DNA from: Desulfobacterales bacterium
Lineage (GTDB): Bacteria; Desulfobacterota; Desulfobacteria; Desulfobacterales; 4be13
Assembly: GCA_029940115.1 (NCBI GenBank)
Contig: JAOZRQ010000431.1
Span: 1-6,091 of the forward strand
Direction of reading: 5' to 3'
DNA: 6,091 nucleotides
In this document: piece by piece, positions 1 through 4,267 of the stretch
Layout of the letters: each line of letters opens with the position of its first letter
Position numbering within the stretch: position 1 is the stretch's first letter
Position numbers and translations under genes: made by a program
The notes under the pieces: model-generated
What the model was told of the DNA's origin: nothing
The model's input: the letters and a program-made list of their open reading frames with translations, nothing else
Database searches by the model: none

Positions 1-55
1 GCGGAACTGCAAACTGAAAAGTGTGAACCACCTTTCAGCCAAAATGAAAGATGCC
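1..55. mobile_element. Partial copy (right half) of the 117-bp inverted-repeat element
   Basis: Bases 1-18 match 2447-2464 exactly and bases 28-55 match 2465-2492 exactly; a 9-base segment (19-27) is extra in this copy. It ends with the same terminal sequence (AAATGAAAGATGCC, 42-55) as the complete element between rplE and rpsN. The left half must lie before the window. If this is an intact insertion, the 8 bases that follow (56-63, gatgataa) should also precede the missing left end. Confidence 0.8.
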
Positions 56-62
56 GATGATA

Positions 63-132
63 AGGATGAAGGACGAAGGACTAAGGATGAAGGGTTCACA
101 CTTCACCCCCTCATGTTTCATCCTTCATCCTT
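63..132. repeat. Fold-back heptad array (AGGATGA / CATCCTT)
   Basis: Ten consecutive 7-base units in one register without an indel. The first four are AGGATGA-like (63, 70, 77, 84), the middle ones diverge (91-111), and the last ones are CATGTTT, CATCCTT, CATCCTT (112, 119, 126), the reverse complement of the first word. The two halves can pair to form a long imperfect hairpin. A further 9-bp pairing, 21-29 with 93-101, ties the array to the partial element before it. A 7-base period is incompatible with coding. Confidence 0.85.
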
Positions 133-133
133 C

Positions 134-275
134 CATATTTCGTAAGTATTCGGTAAAACCCGTCAGACTTCCCTCTCATGCTCGGCTCGGATTGACAAAT
201 CCGAGCCGAGACCCCGCCGGATTTGGCAATCCGGCGGGAGCGGACACGGGGTTTACCGAATACTTACCATATTTC
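134..275. mobile_element. 126-bp MITE-like element with IS66-type ends and 8-bp target duplication
   Basis: The element proper is 142-267. Its ends are perfect 16-bp inverted repeats, GTAAGTATTCGGTAAA (142-157) and its complement (252-267). It is flanked by an 8-base direct repeat, catatttc (134-141 and 268-275), the signature of a transposition event. Inside are two adjacent perfect hairpins: a 13-bp stem 181-193/198-210 with a 4-base loop, and an 11-bp stem 213-223/228-238 with a 4-base loop; both share the core ggatt-N4-aatcc. It has no coding capacity. From general knowledge, IS66-family elements begin with GTAA and duplicate 8 bases, so a non-autonomous IS66-type element is my best guess; the family assignment is inference. 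Confidence 0.78.
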
Positions 276-297
276 ATCCTTTGAAATCTATATTAGG

Positions 298-362
298 AAA
301 GAAACCCGGCTTTTTTCCCAAACAGGCCGACTCCCAACCACAAGAAAAAGCCGGGTTTCTTT
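298..362. repeat. Perfect 18-bp inverted repeat overlapping the rplR stop codon
   Basis: The arms AAAGAAACCCGGCTTTTT (298-315) and its exact complement (345-362) enclose a 29-base spacer. The right arm covers two bases of the rplR stop codon (361-363). In the rplR transcript this would fold into a strong stem with a GC core and U-rich 3' side. It could act as a terminator or a 3'-end stabiliser, but a terminator here would separate rplR from rpsE and the spacer is long. It shares its outer 9 bases on each side with the hairpin at 5119-5153. Confidence 0.75.
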
Positions 363-813
363 AAAATACAAGTCCCGCCTTGCGGGCACCATCTGCCACC
401 GCCCTGACTCGGCCGTGGTACAGGTATCCGTTCCGGTCAAATACGATCTTCCTCATTCCCTTTTCAATGGCCCGTTGTGCCACCATCTTGCCGACGATTT
501 CCGCCATCATGATCTTGCCGGATGTGGGTTTCGATTCCGGATCGGCGGACGATTGGGGCGTTTCCGCCACCTGTTCCGCATCCGGAGGCGGTTCGGATGT
601 TGCCGGTTCGGGATATTGTTCCCTGACGGCCTTCTCCAAGCTGGATGAGGCCGCAAGTGTACGCCCTGCCGTGTCATCAATGATCTGGGCATAGATGTGG
701 CTTGCACTTCGGAAGACGCTCAATCTGGGCTGTTTCGGGGTTCCGATGATCCGCTTTCTGATCCGTCTTTTCCGCTTTGCCCGTGCCATTCTCCTCACGT
801 CCGTCACTCCCAT
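361..813 (-). CDS. rplR: 50S ribosomal protein L18, with an unusual internal insert
   Basis: Encodes a 150-residue L18 (uL18), the protein that binds 5S rRNA in the central protuberance of the large subunit with L5. Recognisable parts are the basic N-terminus (MARAKRKRRIRKR, from residue 9), PRLSVFRSASHIYAQIIDD (residues 29-47), and the C-terminal IVFDRNGYLYHGRVRAVADGARKAGL region. The usual length is about 115-125 residues; the excess is a segment rich in Pro, Glu, Ser and Ala at about residues 66-97 (bases 523-618), between the two conserved halves. The start at 813 is chosen because AAGGAG lies 6 bases upstream (820-825); the ATG at residue 9 has its only purine-rich stretch almost touching it. 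It is the last gene of the cluster in the window. The stop codon lies within an inverted-repeat arm. Confidence 0.97.
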   Translation of the reverse strand: MGVTDVRRMARAKRKRRIRKRIIGTPKQPRLSVFRSASHIYAQIIDDTAGRTLAASSSLEKAVREQYPEPATSEPPPDAEQVAETPQSSADPESKPTSGKIMMAEIVGKMVAQRAIEKGMRKIVFDRNGYLYHGRVRAVADGARKAGLVF

Positions 814-896
814 GTTCTTCTCCTTAGGATGGAAGGATCAAGCCTGCCCCGACATCTTTTATCGGGGGATCAAGGGTTCGTCCTTCATCCTTCACA
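814..896. repeat. rplF-rplR spacer with short heptad repeat and small hairpin
   Basis: Just downstream of the rplF stop are two copies of TCCTTCA (881-887, 888-894), the same word as in the array at 63-132 read on one strand. Further on are a direct repeat GATCAAG (twice, about 33 bases apart) and a 6-bp hairpin ccccga/tcgggg (847-852/862-867). The rplR ribosome binding site (820-825) is at the end of the spacer. Confidence 0.6.
820..825 (-). promoter_or_regulatory. Ribosome binding site of rplR
   Basis: AAGGAG on the minus strand, 6 bases before the ATG at 813. It decides in favour of the longer start (MGVTDV) over the internal ATG eight codons later. Confidence 0.75.
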
Positions 897-1436
897 TCAT
901 TTGGCCCCGGCCTTTCCGGCCTTCCGTTGTATCCGTTCCTCGGCATATTTGATCCCCTTGCCTTTATAGGGCTCGGGGGGCCTCAGCTGTCTGATGGACG
1001 CGGCCATCCGTCCCAGTTGCTCTTTGTCAATGCCGCTGAGTTTCATCATGTTGTTCTTTTCGACGGTCACGGATATCCCTTCTGGAATCTCGACATGTAT
1101 GGGATGCGAATACCCGAGGTTGAGCATGATGGTCTTGCCGCTCACCTCCGCACGATATCCGATGCCGTTGATCTCCAGTACCCGCTCAAACCCCCGGCTC
1201 ACCCCGGTGATCATGTTTGATATGAGGCTCCTTGTGAGTCCCTGAAAGGCATATGTGCTGCGGTTCTGGGTCAGGGGGACGATGGTCACCCCCCTCTCCT
1301 CTATCTTCAATTCCACTGAGGGGTGGATGGTCCGGGCCAGCCGTCCCTTCTCCCCCTGCACCGTGATGGTCCGGTCTTTGTATGACACTTTGGTGTTGTC
1401 CGGTATTGGTATCGTTTTTTTGCCCACCCGTGACAT
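897..1436 (-). CDS. rplF: 50S ribosomal protein L6
   Basis: Encodes a 179-residue L6 (uL6), a two-domain protein near the L7/L12 stalk base that contacts the sarcin-ricin region of 23S rRNA. Family features are the N-terminus MSRVGKKTIPIP, the repeat-domain core around GLTRSLISNMITGVSRGFE, NGIGYRAEV, and the near-invariant C-terminal RPPEPYKGKGIKYAEE (from about residue 152) followed by a basic tail. The open frame runs 23 codons further upstream to 1505, but that part is the heptad array. The start at 1436 is fixed by the conserved MSRVGKK and by AAGGGAG (1443-1449) 6 bases upstream. Length is typical for the family. Confidence 0.98.
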   Translation of the reverse strand: MSRVGKKTIPIPDNTKVSYKDRTITVQGEKGRLARTIHPSVELKIEERGVTIVPLTQNRSTYAFQGLTRSLISNMITGVSRGFERVLEINGIGYRAEVSGKTIMLNLGYSHPIHVEIPEGISVTVEKNNMMKLSGIDKEQLGRMAASIRQLRPPEPYKGKGIKYAEERIQRKAGKAGAK

Positions 1437-1452
1437 GTCCTGCTCCCTTAAG

Positions 1453-1550
1453 TAAGCGGTAAGCTGGCGAGGGGCAAGCAACGAGGGGCGGGCGGCGAGC
1501 GGCACTCCTCGCCGCTTGCCCCCGCCGCTCGCCCGCTCGCCGATTGCCGG
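1453..1550. repeat. 14-unit GC-rich fold-back heptad array
   Basis: Exactly 98 bases = 14 x 7, with no register break. Units 1-7 (1453-1501) are of the type TAAGCGG, GCGAGGG, GCAAGCA, GCGAGCG. After a junction unit (1502-1508) units 9-14 (1509-1550) are of the complementary type TCGCCGC, TTGCCCC, CGCCCGC, TTGCCGG. Pairing arms include 1494-1503 with 1524-1533 (10 bp) and 1470-1478 with 1514-1522 (9 bp). The array ends at the base before the rpsH stop codon (1551-1553); only about 16 bases carrying the rplF ribosome binding site separate it from the rplF start. Confidence 0.88.
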
Positions 1551-1949
1551 CTACCATATTTTGCAAAGCACCTCACCGCCCACGTTTTCCCTCTTCGCCT
1601 GTTTGTCCGTCAGTATCCCCTTGGATGTGGAAAGGATCGCTATGCCCGTTCCGCCAAGGTGGGGTTTGATATCCTTGGAACCGAGGTAAACCCGTCGGCT
1701 TGGTTTGCTGACACGTTTCAGACGGCAGATCACATGACCGTGTTCAGGGGAATATTTGAGATAAACGCGCAATATTCCCTGCTTGCCATCTCTGATGAAC
1801 TTGTAATTCCTTATGTATCCCTCATTTTTCAGGACCCTTGCGACTTCGGTCTTCATTTTGGACCCGGGTATGTCCACACTGTTGAACTTGGCCCTTCCGG
1901 CGTTTCTGACCCGGGTCAGCATGTCCGCCATCGGATCATTCATCGACAT
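1551..1949 (-). CDS. rpsH: 30S ribosomal protein S8
   Basis: Encodes a 132-residue S8 (uS8), a primary 16S rRNA-binding protein of the 30S platform. In enteric bacteria it also acts as the translational repressor of the spc operon by binding near the rplE start; I see nothing here that proves the same control. The N-terminus MSMNDPMADMLTRVRNA is a family hallmark, and the C-terminus carries the RNA-binding core STSKGILTDKQAKRENVGGEVLC. The frame is open for 24 more codons, but the start at 1949 matches the family and has GAGGTGA just upstream on the minus strand. Length is typical. The stop abuts the heptad array. Confidence 0.98.
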   Translation of the reverse strand: MSMNDPMADMLTRVRNAGRAKFNSVDIPGSKMKTEVARVLKNEGYIRNYKFIRDGKQGILRVYLKYSPEHGHVICRLKRVSKPSRRVYLGSKDIKPHLGGTGIAILSTSKGILTDKQAKRENVGGEVLCKIW

Positions 1950-1992
1950 TTTCTCACCTCTTTCCTGATTATAACGCTTTTTGGGGAGACCT

Positions 1993-2047
1993 CTGCCCGA
2001 TCCCCTGCCCCGCACTGGCACGGGGTTTGTCGGGCAGGGGCACGGGC
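1993..2047. repeat. GC-rich repeat block with inverted arms
   Basis: CTGCCCGA (1993-2000) pairs with TCGGGCAG (2030-2037), with an inner pair CCCCG/CGGGG (2008-2012/2021-2025). The segment TCGGGCAGGGGCACGGGC (2030-2047) recurs with one base fewer at 5990-6006 upstream of rpsC, so the two blocks belong to one repeat family. Confidence 0.7.
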
Positions 2048-2088
2048 TCCCTTAGATCCGCTATGATCAGCCTCTTTCTGATCAGTGG

Positions 2089-2130
2089 CAGTTCCCAGTT
2101 TCCAGTTTCCAGCATCCAGTTTCCAGTTTC
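2089..2130. repeat. CAGTTTC heptad array
   Basis: Six units of 7 bases in perfect register: CAGTTCC, CAGTTTC, CAGTTTC, CAGCATC, CAGTTTC, CAGTTTC. No reverse-complement half is present here, unlike the arrays at 63, 1453, 3922 and 4268. It lies in the 3' spacer after rpsN. Confidence 0.88.
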
Positions 2131-2157
2131 CACCGGTCTCTGACAGCTGTTCTCTCC

Positions 2158-2343
2158 TCACCAACTGGACTTGATGACACCCGGGAGTCTGCCTTCCGAG
2201 GCGAGGTTCCGAAAACATATGCGGCATATGCCGAACTTTCTCAAAAATCCCCGGGATCGGCCACACATGGGGCATCGGTTGTACCTCCTCACCTCGTATT
2301 TCGGCTTTCTCCTTGCCTTCACTCTGAGCGATGTCTTCGCCAA
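2158..2343 (-). CDS. rpsN: 30S ribosomal protein S14, zinc-binding type, TTG start
   Basis: Encodes a 61-residue S14 (uS14, type Z) of the 30S head. The four metal-ligand cysteines are all present as CPMC (24-27) and CRIC (40-43), and the C-terminus GRLPGVIKSSW is typical of the short zinc-binding form rather than the longer cysteine-free form. The start codon is TTG (2341-2343): the protein N-terminus MAKTSLRVKARRKPKY aligns with the family there, no ATG or GTG fits, and AAGGAG (2350-2355) lies 6 bases upstream. The gene is separated from rplE by a mobile element, which sits only about 20 bases beyond the ribosome binding site. Confidence 0.97.
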   Translation of the reverse strand: MAKTSLRVKARRKPKYEVRRYNRCPMCGRSRGFLRKFGICRICFRNLASEGRLPGVIKSSW

Positions 2344-2349
2344 ATCCCT

Positions 2350-2355
2350 CTCCTT
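2350..2355 (-). promoter_or_regulatory. Ribosome binding site of rpsN, deciding a TTG start
   Basis: AAGGAG on the minus strand followed by 6 bases and then TTG at 2343. Its strength and spacing, with the family-conserved N-terminus, support initiation at TTG. Confidence 0.8.
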
Positions 2356-2367
2356 TTGAAAATTGAA

Positions 2368-2500
2368 TGTTCAACGGCATCTTTCATTTATGGGTTTACA
2401 TTTCAGTTTGCAGTTTCGCCTCTCGGCGGTGCGAGACCGCCTGAAGGCGGAACTGCAAACTGAACCACCTTTCAGCCAAAATGAAAGATGCCTGTTCAAC
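2368..2500. mobile_element. Complete 117-bp MITE-like element with 8-bp target duplication, between rplE and rpsN
   Basis: The element is 2376-2492. Its 14-bp perfect terminal inverted repeats are GGCATCTTTCATTT (2376-2389) and the complement (2479-2492). It is flanked by a direct repeat of 8 bases, tgttcaac (2368-2375 and 2493-2500). Inside is a second inverted repeat of 19 bp with one mismatch (2402-2420 / 2446-2464), and in its loop a 6-bp hairpin ggcggt/accgcc (2425-2430/2436-2441). There is no coding capacity, so it would need a transposase in trans. I cannot assign the family; several IS families make 8-bp duplications. Removing the element and one duplication restores an uninterrupted rplE-rpsN spacer of about 42 bases. 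Confidence 0.85.
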
Positions 2501-2510
2501 TTCCCCATTT

Positions 2511-3041
2511 TCATTTTCTGAACGGCATACCCATCAGCCTGAGCAGCTCCCTTCCCTCCTCATCGCTTCTTGCCGTGGTGACCACCGTGATGTTCAACCC
2601 CTTGATCTTGTCGATCTTGTCATAATCGATTTCAGGGAAGATGATATGCTCCTTGATACCGAGGGAATAATTTCCGTGGCCGTCGAACGCCTTCCCTGAT
2701 ATGCCTCTGAAGTCACGGACCCGTGGGAGGGCGATGTTCACGAGCTTGTTGTAGAAGTCGTACATCCGCATGCCTCGGAGCGTCACCCGGCATCCCACCG
2801 GCATGCCGGCCCTCAACTTGAATGCGGCTATGGATTTCTTGGCACGGGTGACCACCGGTTGCTGTCCGGCAATCAGTTTGAGTTCCTCGACCGCGGCATC
2901 CATCAGCTTGATGTTGTGGATCGCCTCTCCCAAACCCATGTTCAACACGACCTTTTTGATCTTCGGCACCTGCATGCGGTTTTTGTATGTGAAGGTTTCC
3001 GCGAGTTTGGGTGCCACTTCCTTTTCATAAACGGCTTTCAT
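2511..3041 (-). CDS. rplE: 50S ribosomal protein L5
   Basis: Encodes a 176-residue L5 (uL5), which joins L18 and 5S rRNA in the central protuberance and contacts the P-site tRNA. Family signatures are MQVPKIKKVVLNMGLGEA (residues 23-40), the QQPVVTRAKKSIAAFKLR segment (60-77), GCRVTLRG (83-90), and GNYSLGIKEHIIFPEIDYDK (123-142). The N-terminus is about three residues shorter than usual. An in-frame stop a few codons upstream makes the ATG at 3041 the only reasonable start. The nearest purine-rich site (AGGAAGG) is about 11-12 bases upstream, rather far. The gene is followed by a mobile element insertion. Confidence 0.98.
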   Translation of the reverse strand: MKAVYEKEVAPKLAETFTYKNRMQVPKIKKVVLNMGLGEAIHNIKLMDAAVEELKLIAGQQPVVTRAKKSIAAFKLRAGMPVGCRVTLRGMRMYDFYNKLVNIALPRVRDFRGISGKAFDGHGNYSLGIKEHIIFPEIDYDKIDKIKGLNITVVTTARSDEEGRELLRLMGMPFRK

Positions 3042-3130
3042 TATGTGTCATGACCTTCCTTACATTGATGCGTGATCTGCTGCTTCTTTCACGCTTCACG
3101 TCTCACGCCTCACGTTTCACGCCTCATGTT
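3042..3130. other. rplX-rplE spacer
   Basis: An 89-base spacer, mostly the CACG heptad array (3090 onward), then about 48 bases of unremarkable sequence leading to the rplE start. No gene or clear promoter seen. Confidence 0.6.
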
Positions 3131-3136
3131 TCAGGC
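3090..3136. repeat. CACGYYT heptad array running into the rplX stop codon
   Basis: Six units at exact 7-base spacing from 3090 to 3131 (CACGCTT, CACGTCT, CACGCCT, CACGTTT, CACGCCT, CATGTTT), followed by the start of a seventh (CAGG). The stop codon of rplX (3131-3133) falls at the last junction. All units have the same orientation. Confidence 0.9.
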
Positions 3137-3481
3137 ATCTATGATTTCGTTGCATTTCCCGCAGACCCGCACCCGGTTCCCATCCTCCAACTGCCGTATG
3201 GAGATCCGTACCGGGCGGACGCATTTGCCACACATCAGCATGATGTTGGACTTGTCAATGGGGGCTTCGCTTTCAAGGATGCCGCCCTGCTTGTTCTTGC
3301 CTCCCGGCTTGGTGTGGCGTTTGACGATGTTCACGTTCTCTATGAGCAACCGGCCGCTCTTTCTGCCCACCTTCAGCACCTTGCCGATCTTTCCCTTGTC
3401 CTTGCCGCTGATGACTTTCACCTTGTCATCCTTCTTGATGCGACATCTGACATTCTCTTTTTCCTGACTTCTGTTTTTCAT
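3131..3481 (-). CDS. rplX: 50S ribosomal protein L24
   Basis: Encodes a 116-residue L24 (uL24), an assembly initiator protein of the large subunit located near the polypeptide exit. A KOW motif is visible at about residues 17-38 (DDKVKVISGKDKGKIGKV), followed by the NIVKRHTKP segment. The C-terminal part has two CxxC pairs, CGKC at 84-87 and 107-110, which suggests a zinc-binding form. The N-terminus has roughly 12 more residues before the KOW motif than compact L24 proteins. The start is uncertain: ATG at 3481 is preferred, ATG at 3496 is in frame five codons upstream, and neither has a strong ribosome binding site. The stop codon lies in a heptad array. Confidence 0.95.
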   Translation of the reverse strand: MKNRSQEKENVRCRIKKDDKVKVISGKDKGKIGKVLKVGRKSGRLLIENVNIVKRHTKPGGKNKQGGILESEAPIDKSNIMLMCGKCVRPVRISIRQLEDGNRVRVCGKCNEIIDA

Positions 3482-3497
3482 GATCGTCCAACCCATT

Positions 3498-3525
3498 GAA
3501 GATTCAAGATTGAAGATTCAATTAT
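3498..3525. repeat. GAAGATT heptad array in the rplN-rplX spacer
   Basis: Units GAAGATT (3498), CAAGATT (3505), GAAGATT (3512) and CAATTAT (3519) in 7-base register, filling nearly all of the short spacer between the rplN stop and the rplX start region. GAAGATT and the CAATTAT/CAAGATT words are partly complementary, so a small weak hairpin is possible. Confidence 0.7.
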
Positions 3526-3529
3526 CCAT

Positions 3530-3898
3530 TCATAAGACCTCCGGTGCAAGCGATATGATCTTCATGAATTTTTTGGCCCGGAGTTCCCTTGCGACCGGAC
3601 CAAATATGCGGGTCCCTATCGGTTCCCGTTGGGCGTTGATCAGGACCGCGGAATTGTCATCAAATCGGATGACGGATCCGTCCGGCCGTCTGACGCTCTT
3701 TTTGGTCCGCACCACGACAGCCTTCATCACATCACCCTTTTTGACCTTGGCGTTGGGTATGGCCTCCTTGACGCTGACGACGATGATGTCGCCGATGGTG
3801 GCGTATCGTCTTCTGGAGCCACCGAGCACCTTTATGCAGTAGACGACTTTTGCGCCCGAGTTGTCTGCCACTGTCAGTCTGGTTTCTGCCTGAATCAT
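3530..3898 (-). CDS. rplN: 50S ribosomal protein L14
   Basis: Encodes a 122-residue L14 (uL14), exactly the common family length. It lies at the subunit interface, bound to 23S rRNA and next to L19. Hallmarks are the N-terminus MIQAETRLTVADNSGAKVV, then GDIIVVSVKEAIPNAKVKKGDV, VVRTKKSVRRPDGSVIRFDDN and the C-terminal FGPVARELR. The ATG at 3898 has AAGGAG about 8 bases upstream. The gene sits between rpsQ and rplX as in the canonical cluster. Confidence 0.98.
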   Translation of the reverse strand: MIQAETRLTVADNSGAKVVYCIKVLGGSRRRYATIGDIIVVSVKEAIPNAKVKKGDVMKAVVVRTKKSVRRPDGSVIRFDDNSAVLINAQREPIGTRIFGPVARELRAKKFMKIISLAPEVL

Positions 3899-3921
3899 CC
3901 TTCCCGCTCCTTGTTTTGATG

Positions 3922-3998
3922 AGGATGAAGGATGAGGGGTGACGGATGAAAATCCTCAGATTTCATCCTTCATCCTTCCGACTTCATCCTTCCCATCA
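3922..3998. repeat. Fold-back heptad array (AGGATGA / CATCCTT) after rpsQ
   Basis: Eleven 7-base units in one register: AGGATGA at 3922 and 3929, then GGGGTGA, CGGATGA, AAATCCT, CAGATTT, then CATCCTT at 3964, 3971 and 3985. A perfect 14-bp stem, 3922-3935 with 3963-3976, is available. The last unit includes the rpsQ stop codon (3996-3998). The word is the same as in the array at 63-132. Confidence 0.88.
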
Positions 3999-4256
3999 GG
4001 CCGCCTTTGTGATGATCTTGGTGACTCGCCATTTCTTGGTCCGGCTCATGGGCTTCGATTCGATGATGGACACCCTGTCTCCGACCTGGCAGGCGTTCTT
4101 CTCGTCGTGCGCGGCGAATTTGGATCGTTTCCTGATGTATTTGTGATAGAACCGATGCTTGACCAGCCTCTCCACCATGACGATGGCGGTCTTGTCCATC
4201 TTGTCACTCACAACGGTTCCGACTTGTCGTCGTCTTATTCCTCGGTTTTTCATCAT
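3996..4256 (-). CDS. rpsQ: 30S ribosomal protein S17
   Basis: Encodes an 86-residue S17 (uS17), an OB-fold primary binding protein of 16S rRNA in the 30S body. The core QVGTVVSDKMDKTAIVMVER, the central HRFYHKYIRKRSKFAAHDE and the C-terminal GDRVSIIESKPMSRTKKWRV are all typical. Two adjacent ATG codons (4254-4256 and 4251-4253) could start it; AAGGTGAG lies just upstream and fits either. Length is normal for the family. Confidence 0.98.
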   Translation of the reverse strand: MMKNRGIRRRQVGTVVSDKMDKTAIVMVERLVKHRFYHKYIRKRSKFAAHDEKNACQVGDRVSIIESKPMSRTKKWRVTKIITKAA

Positions 4257-4267
4257 CCCTCACCTTA

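Larger units (their letters stand above)
1..360. other. Gene-free region downstream of rplR
   Basis: This 360-base stretch follows the rplR stop in the direction of transcription and should lead to rpsE. I see no ribosomal protein gene or other credible CDS on either strand. It is filled by a partial mobile element (1-55), a heptad array (63-132), a complete 126-bp mobile element (142-267) and a long inverted repeat (298-362) that overlaps the rplR stop codon. Open frames that cross it read through these repeats and resemble no protein I recognise. Confidence 0.8.
1950..2157. other. rpsN-rpsH spacer (208 bases) made of repeats
   Basis: In transcription order it holds a heptad array (2089-2130), a 7-bp hairpin TGATCAG/CTGATCA (2064-2070/2078-2084), a GC-rich inverted-repeat block (1993-2047) and the rpsH ribosome binding site. 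No gene is visible. A long open frame crosses it only because a 7-base repeat translates as a repeating heptapeptide. Confidence 0.75.

Noticed and set aside
63..132. CRISPR array
   Set aside because: Units are 7 bases without spacers; nothing like 24-37-base repeats with unique spacers, and no cas gene nearby.
298..362. Confident intrinsic terminator ending the operon after rplR
   Set aside because: The loop is 29 bases, the run of U is interrupted, and a related hairpin occurs inside the operon between rpsC and rplP, so a repeat-family explanation is at least as likely.
523..618. Frameshift in rplR explaining the odd insert
   Set aside because: The frame is continuous and conserved motifs on both sides are in the same frame, so this is an in-frame insert.
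1437..1505. Longer start for rplF
   Set aside because: The extension is translated heptad array; MSRVGKK at 1436 has a proper ribosome binding site.
1950..2021. Longer start for rpsH
   Set aside because: The family start MSMNDP is at 1949 with a suitable ribosome binding site; upstream codons come from a GC-rich repeat.
1940..2380. 146-codon minus-strand frame across rpsN and its flanks
   Set aside because: It overlaps rpsN in another frame and its repetitive peptide part is produced by the CAGTTTC array.
2376..2492. Riboswitch or S8-type autoregulatory leader between rplE and rpsN
   Set aside because: The flanking 8-bp duplication and a second copy at 1-55 show it is a mobile element; any regulatory role would be secondary.
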